Assembly: GCA_022823165.1 (NCBI GenBank)
Contig: JAJDXR010000068.1
Location: 1-64,000 of the forward strand
Reading direction: 5' to 3'
Source: Anaerolineae bacterium
GTDB lineage: Bacteria > Chloroflexota > Anaerolineae > Aggregatilineales > Phototrophicaceae
Length of the DNA stretch: 64,000 nucleotides
Within the stretch, counting starts at the first letter, position 1; every line of letters starts with the position of its first letter. The translations under genes were made by a program, and so were the position numbers. Below, in pieces: positions 32,988-42,071 of the stretch. Under the pieces are notes generated by a model that saw nothing but the letters and a program-made list of their open reading frames with translations, did no database searches and was not told the origin of the DNA.

Positions 32988-33934
32988 AAGGCCAGGACCC
33001 GCTGCGGGTTGGTCACGAACATGGTCTCGATTTGGCTGTCGGTGACGCCATGCGCCCGCTGCAGCTTGGGCACGAATTTGCTGTATACGTAGGTGTAATC
33101 GTCCCAGACATCATCGCCGGAGGCCGCTTCGTAGCCGTGCGCGAATACGGCCGCGTCGTGGCTGAGCATGATCTGGTCGACATAGCCCTTCTTGATGGCG
33201 TTGCCGACGACTTCCAGCCAATGGTCGTCTTCAAAAAACGCGCCCACCATGCCGATGCGATCCATGCTGACGTTGGCGCCGCGTCTCAGCACTGCTTCGG
33301 AGCCGGCAATCGGGTCGGGCTGGCAGCCGATATGGCTGATGATGACCTCCTCGGGCATGACGCCTTCCGACTCGAAGATATCCAGCTGCTCCGGACCCAG
33401 GCCGTCGGTGGTATGGGTGATGATGGGGCAGCCGGTGGCTTTGTGGGCGCGGGAAGAGGCGCGCAGCACTTCCTCTTCTTTGGCTGAGATCTGGCCTTCG
33501 CCGGTAGCGCATTTTATCAAGCCGGCTTTAAGCATGGTGTCACCCATGCCTTCGTTGATCTCGCGCGCGAACAGCGCCGCCATCTGGTCAATGTCCATCA
33601 GTTGGGCGTAAATGTGCATCGGCGTCCAGGCTTCGTGGAAGAAGCCGGTCGAGCAAATCAGCTTGACCTGGCTGCGGCGAGCCACATCGAAATAGAGATC
33701 GAGGTAGCGCCCTGTGCCGATGGGTGTGCACTCGGTCATGGCGCCGATGCCGGATTCGTAGAGCGCGTCCATCTTGGCGACCATGCGCTCAACCATCTCT
33801 TCGCGGTCGAAGTCCTGCACTTTGGGCCTGCCCAGCAAATCGCCCCAATCCACGCACAGGTGCTCGTGAATCAGTGTGCGCCCCAACGTTTGCGGCGGCA
33901 CATCGCCCGTGATCGTCCGTACTTTTTTTGCCAT
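32984..33934 (-). CDS. Phosphotriesterase-family hydrolase (Lys-carbamate type)
   Basis: 316 residues of the PTE amidohydrolase family, which contains lactonases and organophosphate hydrolases. Metal residues are His23 and His25 (LIHEHLCVDW), Lys141 in AGLIKCATGEG (carbamylated bridge), His174 (THTTDG), His201 (ISHIG) and Asp260 (LSHDAA). The set is complete. GGAGGA lies eight bases before the ATG. In a sugar-importer operon with two sugar dehydrogenases, hydrolysis of a lactone formed by a dehydrogenase is the most natural job, but this is inference. Confidence 0.88.
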   Translation of the reverse strand: MAKKVRTITGDVPPQTLGRTLIHEHLCVDWGDLLGRPKVQDFDREEMVERMVAKMDALYESGIGAMTECTPIGTGRYLDLYFDVARRSQVKLICSTGFFHEAWTPMHIYAQLMDIDQMAALFAREINEGMGDTMLKAGLIKCATGEGQISAKEEEVLRASSRAHKATGCPIITHTTDGLGPEQLDIFESEGVMPEEVIISHIGCQPDPIAGSEAVLRRGANVSMDRIGMVGAFFEDDHWLEVVGNAIKKGYVDQIMLSHDAAVFAHGYEAASGDDVWDDYTYVYSKFVPKLQRAHGVTDSQIETMFVTNPQRVLAF

Positions 33935-33950
33935 TGCGCGTTCCTCCGAT

Positions 33951-34931
33951 TTAATCGATCAATGTAACTGGCGCGCCCGTCCGCGCCGATTCGTAGGCGG
34001 CTTGCACACAAGCCAGGCTGCGCCGGCCGTCTTCGCCGGTTACGCAGGGGGCGCGGTCTTCCAGAATGGCGCTGACGAATTCGCCGATTTCTTTCTGGAA
34101 CATATCATCGCGCTGGCGGCGCTGCGCCCAGCTGTGGCGCGCGTTGGAGAACTCGAGCGCCTTCCAGGTGTCGATGCGGATGGCGCCGTCGCTGCCATGA
34201 ATATCCAGGTCGCATTTGAAGGGAAGGCTCGCGTCAGTCACCCAATTGTGCACGGTTGCGCCCATGGCGCCGTTGGCGAAGCGCAGCGCCGCGACGGCGC
34301 TGTCTTCGACTGTTTTGCGGGGGTCGTAGGTATCCGCGTAGGCGAAGACCTCGACGATTTCCGAGCCCATCAGCCAGCGCAGCCGGTCGAAGCTGTGGGC
34401 GCCGTTGACGTGCAGGACGCCGCCGCCGGCTTGCGGCTTTTGCCAGAACCAGTTGGGGATGACGCCGCCGGTGGTCATGACATCAATAGCCAGGGTCAGG
34501 CGTCCCAATTCGCCGGCTTCAATCAGGCGCTTGGCTGTCTGCAGCTCGGAGTGGAAGCGATGGGTGAAGCCCATCATCAGCTTGACGCCGGCCTGCCGCT
34601 GCGCCGCCAGCATGCGATCGGCCTCGGCCAGCGAATTGGCCATCGGTTTTTCCAGCAGAATATGCTTGCCCGCTTTGGCGGCGGCTACCGTGGCTTCTTC
34701 ATGCAGGTGATGAGGCAGGGCGATGTAGAGCGCGTCGATCGAGTCGTCTTGCAGCACGGCTCGGTAATCGGTCGTCCAGTCGCTAGTCAGTGGCTCAGCC
34801 AGGGCGCGGGCCGCGTCCGCGACAATATCGCAGATGACAGCCACCTCCAGTTCAGCGACAGCGGGCGCCGCTTCCATGAAGGACTTGGCGATGATTCCGG
34901 CGCCGAGGATGCCCAGTCGTATCTTTGCCAT
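33951..34931 (-). CDS. Gfo/Idh/MocA family oxidoreductase
   Basis: 326 residues. The Rossmann motif GILGAGIIAKSF begins the protein and EKPMANSLAEADRML holds the catalytic Lys. GGGVLHVNGAHSFDRLRWL is the C-terminal domain signature with the usual Asp/His pair region. It differs clearly from the other Gfo/Idh/MocA protein in the operon, so the two are not a recent duplication. The gene starts two bases after the stop of the MalG-type permease, consistent with a single transcript. Likely oxidises the imported sugar or inositol. Confidence 0.88.
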   Translation of the reverse strand: MAKIRLGILGAGIIAKSFMEAAPAVAELEVAVICDIVADAARALAEPLTSDWTTDYRAVLQDDSIDALYIALPHHLHEEATVAAAKAGKHILLEKPMANSLAEADRMLAAQRQAGVKLMMGFTHRFHSELQTAKRLIEAGELGRLTLAIDVMTTGGVIPNWFWQKPQAGGGVLHVNGAHSFDRLRWLMGSEIVEVFAYADTYDPRKTVEDSAVAALRFANGAMGATVHNWVTDASLPFKCDLDIHGSDGAIRIDTWKALEFSNARHSWAQRRQRDDMFQKEIGEFVSAILEDRAPCVTGEDGRRSLACVQAAYESARTGAPVTLID

Positions 34932-34933
34932 GC

Positions 34934-35818
34934 TTAGCCTTTTACCGCGCCTTCACTCAAACCACGCACCAGATAACGCTGAAAAACGAAGGCGACGGTG
35001 ACCGGCGGCAAAACGCCGACGATGGTCGCCGCCGCCAAGCCATTCCAGTTGACTGTCGCCAGATTGCGATAGGACATCAGCAGCGGCGGATACGTCAGTG
35101 AATTGGTCAGCGTCAAGGCGAAGAAAAACTCGCTCCAGGCTTCCATGAAAGACATGACGCCAACCGCGATAAGCCCCGGTACCGCCAAGGGCGCCACGAC
35201 CATCCAGAATGCTTGCCAGCGCGTGGCCCCGTCAATCAGCGCCATTTCTTCAATATCACGCGCCAAAGTGTCGAAGTATTCGCGCAATATCCAGATCGTG
35301 AGCGGCAGGATAAAAATGGTATACGTGAATATCAAAGCCCAAAGCGTGTTGATCAAACCCGCTTTGCGCAAAATGATGAAGAGCGGCACGATCAGGCTTA
35401 GGGCTGGCAGAACCCGCGTCATCAAGACGCCCAGATAGGCAAATCGAGAGAGGCGAAAGTCAAAGCGCGAAAAGCCGTAAGCCGCCATCCCGCCGATGAG
35501 CAGATTCAGCAGTACAACTGTGAACGAGACGATGGTGCTGTTGAGCAGAGCCGGCATCATGCGGGAGAAGGAGTTCACGCCGCCGGACGAACCGCGCTGG
35601 CGCGCGTCGCCAAATACAACATCGGCGTAGTTATCAAGCGTCGGCTGTTGGGGAATCCAGTGCGGGGGTCTGGCGCCGAGCTCGGGGGACTTCATGAAGC
35701 TGGTGATCATCATATAATAAACCGGGAATCCGACCCAGAATAACAAGCAAAAGAAGGCCAAGTATGTCATCAGCTTGCGGATGATCCCCCGGCCCGGGGT
35801 CCCAAGCTCCGCGGGCAT
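34934..35818 (-). CDS. Carbohydrate ABC permease, MalG type (second copy)
   Basis: 294 residues, about six helices, with the EAA loop EMALIDGATRWQAFWMVVAP and the C-terminus VFQRYLVRGLSEGAVKG. It is very close to the adjacent MalG-type gene; most residues are identical from the FSRMMPALLNS segment to the end, whereas the periplasmic loop after the first helix (residues about 45-90) is more diverged. The start is five bases after the upstream stop. Two MalG subunits beside one MalF is unusual; the copies may alternate or be specialised by the divergent periplasmic loop. Confidence 0.9.
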   Translation of the reverse strand: MPAELGTPGRGIIRKLMTYLAFFCLLFWVGFPVYYMMITSFMKSPELGARPPHWIPQQPTLDNYADVVFGDARQRGSSGGVNSFSRMMPALLNSTIVSFTVVLLNLLIGGMAAYGFSRFDFRLSRFAYLGVLMTRVLPALSLIVPLFIILRKAGLINTLWALIFTYTIFILPLTIWILREYFDTLARDIEEMALIDGATRWQAFWMVVAPLAVPGLIAVGVMSFMEAWSEFFFALTLTNSLTYPPLLMSYRNLATVNWNGLAAATIVGVLPPVTVAFVFQRYLVRGLSEGAVKG

Positions 35819-35823
35819 CGCGC

Positions 35824-36711
35824 CTAGCCCTTCACGGCGCCTTCGCTGAGGCCGCGCACCAGATAGCGTTGGAAGACGAAAGCCACGATCACCGGTGGCA
35901 AGACGCCCAGGGTGGTCGCCGCCGCCAGCGCGTTCCAGTTGACTTGGTGCAGGTTGCGAAATGACATCAGCAGGGGTGGATAAGTCAAAGAGTTGGTCAG
36001 GGTCAGCGCGAAGAAAAATTCGCTCCAGGCTTCCATGAAAGCCATCACGCCCACGGCGATCATGCCGGGCACAGCCAGCGGCGCGACCACCATGCGGAAG
36101 GCTTGCCAGCGCGTGGCGCCGTCAATCAGCGCCATCTCTTCGATATCGCGGGCCAGCGTGTCGAAATATTCGCGCAATATCCAGATGGTCAGGGGCAGGA
36201 TGAAGATCGTATAGGTGATGATTAAAGCCCAGAGCGTATTGATGAGGTTGATGCGGCGCAGGATGATGAAGAGCGGCACAATCAGGCTCAAGGCGGGCAG
36301 CACACGGGTCATCAGCACGCCGACATAGGCGACGCGGCCCAGGCGGAAATCGAAGCGCGAGAAGGCGTAAGCCGCCATGCCGCCGATGATGAGATTAAGC
36401 ACGACCACCGCGAATGAGACAAAGGTGCTGTTGAGCAGGGCGGGCATCATGCGGGAGAACTCGGTGGTGGTGCCATAGTCGCCGCGTTGCCCAGTCTCGC
36501 CGATGATGACTTCGCGATAGTTCTGTATGGTGGGTTGCTGGGGGATCCAGTTGGGTGGTTTGGCGGCCAGCTCGGGCGGATCCATGACGCTGGTGATGAG
36601 CATGTAATAGACCGGGAAACCGACCCAGAAGATCAGGCAGAAGAAAGCCAGATAGATGGCGATTTTACGCAGCGCCCAGCGCCAGAATTTGCTCGTCGAG
36701 AAGCTCATCAC
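35824..36711 (-). CDS. Carbohydrate ABC permease, MalG type (first copy)
   Basis: 295 residues with the same topology and EAA loop (EMALIDGATRWQAFRMVVAP) as the neighbouring copy. Helices and C-terminus are complete, so neither copy is broken. It begins six bases after the MalF-type gene. The DNA of the two copies is also alike over long blocks, which fits tandem duplication in this lineage rather than independent recruitment. Confidence 0.9.
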   Translation of the reverse strand: MMSFSTSKFWRWALRKIAIYLAFFCLIFWVGFPVYYMLITSVMDPPELAAKPPNWIPQQPTIQNYREVIIGETGQRGDYGTTTEFSRMMPALLNSTFVSFAVVVLNLIIGGMAAYAFSRFDFRLGRVAYVGVLMTRVLPALSLIVPLFIILRRINLINTLWALIITYTIFILPLTIWILREYFDTLARDIEEMALIDGATRWQAFRMVVAPLAVPGMIAVGVMAFMEAWSEFFFALTLTNSLTYPPLLMSFRNLHQVNWNALAAATTLGVLPPVIVAFVFQRYLVRGLSEGAVKG

Positions 36712-36717
36712 AGCGCC

Positions 36718-37641
36718 TTATGCGTAAGCCGCCTGGGAGCGGTAGGTCAGGCGGACAAAAAACAAGCCGACGCCCAGGGTAATCAGGCCCAGCACATTGG
36801 AAACCGCCGCGCCCATGCCCAGGTCGAAATTGATGAAAGTTTCGCGATAGAGCAGCACGGACAGGAGCATGGTGGCGTCGCCGGGCCCGCCCTGGGTCAT
36901 GATCCAGACGGCGTCGAATTGCAGGAAGCCCAGGACGATGTTGTAGAGCAGCACGATGGTCAAGGTGGGGCGGATCCAGGCAAAGGTGATGAAGCGGAAG
37001 CGCGCCCTCAAGCCGGCGCCATCGACTTTGGCGGCGTCGTAGAGGTCTTCGGGGATCGTTTGCAGCGCCGCCAGCAGCAGGATGGCGCTGAAAGAGGTCT
37101 GACGCCAGGCGGAGGCCAGGGCGGTGAAGATCAGCGCCCAATCCTCGTCAGCCATGAAGGGGATGTATTTGTCAATCAAGCCCAGGCTGTAGAGCAGGCC
37201 GTTGATGGCGCCAAACTGGGCATTGACCAGCCAGTTCCAGAGCAGGCCGATGACGATCCAGGGCAGCGCCCAGGGCAGGATCAGCAGGGTGCGGCCGATA
37301 CCGCGGCCGATGAAATCTTCCACCAGCAGCAAGGCAAAAAACAAACCCATGAGCGTGGGCACGATGACGACGATGGCGGCGAACTTGAGGTTAATTTCGA
37401 TGGCTTTCCAAAACAGCCGGCTGGTGAACAATTCCTGGTAATTCTCCAAGCCGATGAAGGTGGTGCGGTTGAAGATCAGATCGACGTTGGAGAAGCTGTA
37501 ATAGATGGTCGTCAACAGGGGGCTGATAATGACAATAAGTATGGTGATGAGGGCGGGCGCCAGCAGGGCGTAGGGGATCCATTTGCGATCCCAGTGTTTG
37601 CGCCGCTGCGCCGTCTCCCTATCGATGCGCGCGCTTGCCAC
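36718..37641 (-). CDS. Carbohydrate ABC permease, MalF type
   Basis: 307 residues, six helices. The EAA loop is DLYDAAKVDGAGLRARFRFITFAWIRP, between the helices near residues 205 and 250, and the first periplasmic loop has the usual NYQELFTSRLFWKAIE. The start codon is GTG at 37641, preceded by GGAGATA. It sits between the binding-protein gene (113 bases upstream) and two MalG-type genes. As elsewhere in this cluster no ATP-binding gene follows, so a shared MsmX/MalK-type ATPase encoded elsewhere must energise the importer. Confidence 0.9.
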   Translation of the reverse strand: MASARIDRETAQRRKHWDRKWIPYALLAPALITILIVIISPLLTTIYYSFSNVDLIFNRTTFIGLENYQELFTSRLFWKAIEINLKFAAIVVIVPTLMGLFFALLLVEDFIGRGIGRTLLILPWALPWIVIGLLWNWLVNAQFGAINGLLYSLGLIDKYIPFMADEDWALIFTALASAWRQTSFSAILLLAALQTIPEDLYDAAKVDGAGLRARFRFITFAWIRPTLTIVLLYNIVLGFLQFDAVWIMTQGGPGDATMLLSVLLYRETFINFDLGMGAAVSNVLGLITLGVGLFFVRLTYRSQAAYA

Positions 37642-37754
37642 GGTATCTCCCCGGAATTAAGTCTGCTTGTATTTTAGCAGCGCTGCGTACAGGCCGGGCT
37701 TTAGCATCCCGACCTGTACATGAGAGGCGCCAAACTGCGGATAGGCGCTGCGGC

Positions 37755-39059
37755 TTAGGAATATTGGTCCCGCAGTTCCAGGACCTTGTCCGCCAGGCTG
37801 GTAACGGTTTCGGCCGGCGCCAGGTTGCCCTGCAGCATGCGCTGGATTTCGTCGCCGACATGGGTCTGGAATTCGCTGTACCAAGGCTGATTGCGAGCTT
37901 GCACGACATCGGAGTTGTTCTCGAACATACCTTTGATTTGCTCGAAGTCGTAGAAGTCGCCGTAGTTGGCTTGGACCTCGGGATCGTCGAAGAAATCGGG
38001 ATAAGGCGCGCCGAGCGCGGCGGCGGCCGCCCAGGATTTGTGCACGGAACGTTCGCCGGCGGCATCCTTCCAGGTATAGAATTTGACCAGGTCCCAGGAG
38101 CGGTCGACATTGGGGCCGTCGGACATCTGCACGACTTCGCCCATCTGGAAGGTCATGCCATCGGAGCCGGGCATGCGATCGGCGATGCGCAGGTGCTCGA
38201 CTTCGGGTCCGCCGCCGGCGTTCATCAGCTTCAGGAAATAGTGATGCAGGACGTAGAAGGCGGCGTCGCCATTCTGCATTGCCGTCATCTGTTCGCCGGG
38301 CTGGTCGGTCAGCATCGTGGGCGAGGTCATGCCATCCTGGAACATCGCCTGCCACCATTCGAAGACATCGGCCGTCTTGGCATCGTCGGCGAAGGCGGGT
38401 TCCCCATTGGGCGCGAAGGGAGTGATGCCTTCGGAGAGCAGATAGACCTGGAGATATTCTTCACAGAATTCCTTGACCCAATAAGCCAGGTAGGGCGTAT
38501 CGACGCCGTCAGCTTTGAGCTGGGCGCATTGATCATAGAGATCCTGCTTGGTCTGGGGAGGGGCGTCGAAGCCGGAAGCGCTGAGCATGCGCTCGTTGTA
38601 GTGCAGGGCATGCACGGCGCTGAAGTAGGGCATGCTGATTAGCTGGCCCTCGGGCGTGGTATAGGAGGGCACGGAGCTGGCGAACATTTCGCCCATGGCT
38701 TCTTCGGCGCCGGGCAGGTCGTCCATACGGCGCGCCCAGCCGGCGTTGTAGAAGCGGGTGGAATTGTATTTGAAGTTGTAATAGACATCCATGTGTACGC
38801 CGCCGAGTATCTTGGTCTGGATGCCGGTGGAGTAACCGACGTTGGGGATAATATGCAACTCGACCGGCGTGCCCGATTGCGCCGTGTAATTGTCCAGGTG
38901 CTGGCGAATGGTATCGGGCTGGAAATCCCAGCCATAGAATTGCAGCGGGCCGCCCTGCGCCAGCAAGCTGCCGCTCGAGGCGCCCCCCAGCGCCAGGGAC
39001 GCCAGCCCGGCGCCGGTCCCCTTCAGAAACTGCCGTCTTGAAAGTTGTCTTTTGCTCAT
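37755..39059 (-). CDS. Sugar ABC transporter binding protein with Tat signal
   Basis: 434 residues of the family-1 extracellular solute-binding proteins. The N-terminus carries a twin-arginine signal, S-R-R-Q-F-L-K at 7-13, followed by a hydrophobic stretch ending in SLLAQGG. Export of a folded lipoprotein-like protein through Tat is common for sugar-binding proteins in Chloroflexota. Later segments (YTTPEGQLISMPYFSAVHAL, MQNGDAAFYVLHHYF) match the family. GAGAAGATTGG precedes the ATG. It is the first gene of an operon of nine genes running to the D-aminoacylase gene. The sugar bound is unknown. Confidence 0.88.
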   Translation of the reverse strand: MSKRQLSRRQFLKGTGAGLASLALGGASSGSLLAQGGPLQFYGWDFQPDTIRQHLDNYTAQSGTPVELHIIPNVGYSTGIQTKILGGVHMDVYYNFKYNSTRFYNAGWARRMDDLPGAEEAMGEMFASSVPSYTTPEGQLISMPYFSAVHALHYNERMLSASGFDAPPQTKQDLYDQCAQLKADGVDTPYLAYWVKEFCEEYLQVYLLSEGITPFAPNGEPAFADDAKTADVFEWWQAMFQDGMTSPTMLTDQPGEQMTAMQNGDAAFYVLHHYFLKLMNAGGGPEVEHLRIADRMPGSDGMTFQMGEVVQMSDGPNVDRSWDLVKFYTWKDAAGERSVHKSWAAAAALGAPYPDFFDDPEVQANYGDFYDFEQIKGMFENNSDVVQARNQPWYSEFQTHVGDEIQRMLQGNLAPAETVTSLADKVLELRDQYS

Positions 39060-39381
39060 GCCAATCTTCTCCTCTTCTCAAAATAACCGCTGATAAAACA
39101 ACCATTGCCAACCAGCGCGCCCACTGTAGGGAGGCGCTGCCTTCGATCGCGCGCAGATGGTGGGAATGGGGAATTGGCGACAGCAGCGGCATCAATTTGC
39201 GCGATGCGAAAGTTGAGCGGGAGTATATCACGCGGCAAATGTCCAGGCAAAAATGGCGTAACTAAGCAGTGGTAACTCCGCTGACTTGAGAACTCCGCAG
39301 ACCTAGCAACATATCAGTAAGCGCGAGTAAGTAATGAGAATATAGGCACACCATCACAAAATAACGAATTTTCGTGTTTGT

Positions 39382-39407
39382 GCGGGCGAGCCTTGGCTCG
39401 CCCCTAC
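39382..39407. repeat. Family A palindrome
   Basis: GCGGGCGAGCCTTGGCTCGC followed by CCCTAC. CGAGCC and GGCTCG form the stem. Confidence 0.6.
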
Positions 39408-39433
39408 AACTTTCGACTATATTTTGAACCCGG

Positions 39434-39457
39434 CAGGGGTCAGCCTTGGCTGACCCG
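39434..39457. repeat. Family A palindrome, GTCAGCC variant
   Basis: CAGGGGTCAGCCTTGGCTGA followed by CCCG. GGGTCAGCC pairs with GGCTGACCC, the same variant as at 13368. Confidence 0.55.
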
Positions 39458-39523
39458 ATACTGTGAAATTTGCATGACTTGCTTTGTTCCACTTCTGTGT
39501 CTTTGTGATGAATGAAATTTGAC

Positions 39524-40441
39524 CTACCAGGCCAATACCCGCCGCGGATTCTCTATCGTGATGACATCCAGAGTCTCGTCTTCAATGCCTTGGGCGCGCA
39601 GCAGGTCAAAGAAGGTCGTGAATACGTGCCCGTAACCCAGGCCGCCGAAGGCGCGGAGGTCACTGCGAAAACAGCGGTCGCTCGAAAGCAGCAGTTGGTC
39701 TTTCCAGCCCAGCCGCAGCAGCGCGACGAAGGCCTCGGCCCGCCGCGAATCGGGGTTCATGTGATTGCGGCCCACGGTGTCGAATTGTACGTAAGCCCCG
39801 GCTTCCAGGATAGCAAGATGGTAGGCCTGCGCGAGGTAAGTATCGCAGTGGCCGATGATGACCCGGCTCATATCCACGCCCTCGTCTTGCAAGATATCGA
39901 GCTGCGCCAGCCCGACCGGATACATGGAGGCGTGGGTGGTGAGCGGCGCGCCGGTGGCTTTCTGCGCGCGGGCGGCGGCGCGCAGCACCCGTTCCTCCTG
40001 CGCGGTGGCGTAGTCTAAATCAACGCCGATCTCGCCGATGATGCCGGCGCGGATGCCGCTGCCCGCGACGCCTTCTGTGAGTTCCGCGATGATGATGTCC
40101 GCCAGTTGGTCCGTCGGCAGCTTGTCGATCTCGGGCGGATAGTAAGGCTGGCGATACCAGCCGCTGCCCATAATGATGTGCAGCCCGGTCTCCTCGGCGA
40201 CGCGCCGCAGAGCCGCCGGGTCACGTCCCAGATCAGACGTGGTCACATCGACCAGCGCGCTGCCGCCGGCTTGACGCAATAACTCCAGCTCGGCGGCCGC
40301 CAGCGCCTCGTCGTTCAGCAGCTCATTCAGCCGCCCGGTCACGCGGTACATATCGCAGAAGATATGCTCGTGCATGAGCGCCCGCCCCAGCGTGGCGGGT
40401 TCAATCGCGCCCAGGACGGTATGAATTTTCGCGCCGGCCAT
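39524..40441 (-). CDS. Phosphotriesterase-family hydrolase (Glu-bridged type)
   Basis: 305 residues. The PTE scaffold has His24 and His26 (LMHEHIFCD), His170, His198 (IIGHCDTY) and Asp255 (SSDRC), but the residue bridging the two metals is Glu137 (IIGEIGVD) rather than the carbamylated Lys of the homologue at 32984. Glu-bridged members include E. coli Php-like proteins and some lactonases. The enzyme is therefore probably active but of a different subclass. It follows the DUF3830 gene by seven bases. Confidence 0.87.
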   Translation of the reverse strand: MAGAKIHTVLGAIEPATLGRALMHEHIFCDMYRVTGRLNELLNDEALAAAELELLRQAGGSALVDVTTSDLGRDPAALRRVAEETGLHIIMGSGWYRQPYYPPEIDKLPTDQLADIIIAELTEGVAGSGIRAGIIGEIGVDLDYATAQEERVLRAAARAQKATGAPLTTHASMYPVGLAQLDILQDEGVDMSRVIIGHCDTYLAQAYHLAILEAGAYVQFDTVGRNHMNPDSRRAEAFVALLRLGWKDQLLLSSDRCFRSDLRAFGGLGYGHVFTTFFDLLRAQGIEDETLDVITIENPRRVLAW

Positions 40442-40448
40442 CGGCGAA

Positions 40449-40883
40449 TCAGTCGTCCGCCAGGCTGAATCTGATGATTTCCGCGCCTTCCATCAGTACG
40501 CGCCGGCAGCAAGTCGCCAATTCATCCAGGTCGACATCGATTTGGGCGAAGACGTTGACCGGCTGCTTCATGTCGACCGTTAGCCCGCGCGAGATGAAGA
40601 TGCCGTAGGCGATGTAGATCTCATCCGGCACCAGGACCGGCTCGTCAGCGACCAGGAAGGACAGCGCGCCGGGCGGAATGCCGGCCACGCGCTGGTTCTC
40701 GCGCTCGACGGTCAGGTCGGGCGGCAGGCAGACCAGCGCCTGCCCGGAGACGATGCTGTGATAAAACTGGTATTCAAAGGGCAGCCGCGCCTTAATCACA
40801 GCGCAGGTCTTGGGGGCTTCGTCTTCCAGCAGGCGCGCCCGGAAAACGCCGCCACCGGAAAATTCAATCTTGATGCTGGACAT
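40449..40883 (-). CDS. DUF3830 family protein (cyclophilin-like fold)
   Basis: 144 residues matching the DUF3830 family: IKIEFSGGGVFRARLLEDEAP, a central LPFEYQFYHSIVSGQALVCL, ENQRVAGIPPGALSF and the YGIFISRG segment near the C-terminus. The fold is related to cyclophilin-like domains; no activity is established to my knowledge. A good GGAG lies upstream of the ATG. It precedes the Glu-bridged PTE-family gene by seven bases and follows an aldo/keto reductase, so the three may form an operon with a small catabolic role. DUF3830 genes commonly occur near amidohydrolase-type catabolic genes, an impression from experience. Confidence 0.75.
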   Translation of the reverse strand: MSSIKIEFSGGGVFRARLLEDEAPKTCAVIKARLPFEYQFYHSIVSGQALVCLPPDLTVERENQRVAGIPPGALSFLVADEPVLVPDEIYIAYGIFISRGLTVDMKQPVNVFAQIDVDLDELATCCRRVLMEGAEIIRFSLADD

Positions 40884-40943
40884 AGTCGCAGGACTCCTTC
40901 AACTGTTCATTGAGCCAAACAGGGTAATCAGACCGGCGCTCGC

Positions 40944-41945
40944 TCAGAAAATGCGGTGCTTCATCCAGTCGGCGCTGTTAAAGAAGCTGGCGACCGCGCT
41001 GCCCGGCGGCACGAGTTCATCACAAGCCGCCGCCAACTCAGCGCTGAGCGTCATCTCCAGCACCGGCAGAGCCTGCTCCAGTTGTTCCAGCGTGCGCGGA
41101 CCCACCAAGGGCGCGGTGATGTCCGGCTGATCTTTCACCCAGAGCGTCGCCAACTGCGCCGCGGACAGGCCATGCTGGGCCGCCAGGCTCAGGACTTTAT
41201 TGCCAACGTCGATGCCCATGGGCGTGATGCGTTCGGAATAGATGCCGCCGCGCAGCGCCCCGCGCGAATCAGCCGGCAGGTCCGTGGCGCTGGCGTAACG
41301 CCCGGCCAGCACCCCCTGCGCCAGCGGCGACCAGGTGATCAGCCCCAGCCCCTGCGCCCGGCACATCGGCACGAGTTCATTTTCGATGCGCCGGTCCAAC
41401 AGGTTGTAGGGCGGCTGCTCGCTGATGAAGCGGACGTAGCCTTTCAGCTCGCTGACCATGATGCCTTCCATGACCTTCCAGGCCGGATGGGTCGAGCTGC
41501 CGATGTAGCGCACCTTGCCTTGCCGCACCAGGTCGGTCAGCGCGCTGAGGGTTTCGTCAACCGGTATGGTCGGCGAGGGCCGGTGAATCTGATACAGGTC
41601 GATATGATCCGTCTGCAGCCGCCGCAGCGAGTCTTCACAGGCGCGTATAATATGCAGGCGCGACAAGCCTTCGTCGTTGGGTCCGGGACCGACCCTGTAA
41701 AAGACCTTGGTGGCCAGGAATGCCTCGTGCCGCCGTTTGCCGCCCGCCAGGATGCGCCCGATCATGCGCTCGCTTTCACCGGCCGAATAGGAGTTGCCGG
41801 TGTCAATCAGATTGATGCCGGCGTCCAGCGCGCGCCCAATGATGCGGCCCGCTTCGTCTTCCGGCGTGGGATCGGCGAAGTTGCCCGTTCCCAAACCCAG
41901 CGGGGCGATCTTGACGCCGCTGCGGCCCAATTCACGATACTCCAT
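40944..41945 (-). CDS. Aldo/keto reductase
   Basis: 333 residues of the NADPH-dependent AKR barrel family. [18 protein letters not shown] begins the protein. The catalytic Asp-Tyr pair is in [16 protein letters not shown], the Lys in AFLATKVF and the His in LYQIHRPSP; the cofactor region is [18 protein letters not shown]. Length is normal. GAGGAGACG precedes the ATG at 41945. It is probably the first gene of a unit with the DUF3830 and PTE-family genes, separated by 60 bases. Substrate unknown. Confidence 0.88.
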   Translation of the reverse strand: MEYRELGRSGVKIAPLGLGTGNFADPTPEDEAGRIIGRALDAGINLIDTGNSYSAGESERMIGRILAGGKRRHEAFLATKVFYRVGPGPNDEGLSRLHIIRACEDSLRRLQTDHIDLYQIHRPSPTIPVDETLSALTDLVRQGKVRYIGSSTHPAWKVMEGIMVSELKGYVRFISEQPPYNLLDRRIENELVPMCRAQGLGLITWSPLAQGVLAGRYASATDLPADSRGALRGGIYSERITPMGIDVGNKVLSLAAQHGLSAAQLATLWVKDQPDITAPLVGPRTLEQLEQALPVLEMTLSAELAAACDELVPPGSAVASFFNSADWMKHRIF

Positions 41946-41981
41946 GCAAGCGTCTCCTCATCGGAACAAAGCGCAAATATG

Positions 41982-42049
41982 CCCCAAAAGCCCCTCCCTC
42001 TTTATGGGATGCCCGCCATAGAGATGGCGGGAGGGGTTTGGGGTGGGGG
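41982..42049. repeat. Family D repeat with CCCGCCAT hairpin
   Basis: CCCCAAAAGCCCCTCCCTC at the left is complementary to GAGGGGTTTGGGGTGGGG at the right, and the centre is a hairpin CCCGCCAT-AGAG-ATGGCGGG (42012-42031). It lies between two minus-strand genes and could act as a terminator for the aminopeptidase-like gene's downstream side or simply be a mobile palindrome. Confidence 0.65.
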
Positions 42050-42071
42050 CGAATCGCGTCCAGAACGCGCC

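Larger units (their letters stand above)
39060..39523. other. Intergenic stretch with repeats upstream of the sugar operon
   Basis: 464 bases without a supported gene. It should contain the promoter of the long minus-strand operon, but no confident boxes are visible. Two family A palindromes occupy 39382-39407 and 39434-39457, and a decayed family B end (CTTCTGTGTCTTTGTGATG) lies at 39491-39509. Confidence 0.4.

Noticed and set aside
36487-37677. A 396-codon plus-strand frame opposite the permeases
   Set aside because: Gln/Asp/Gly-rich shadow of hydrophobic codons on the other strand.
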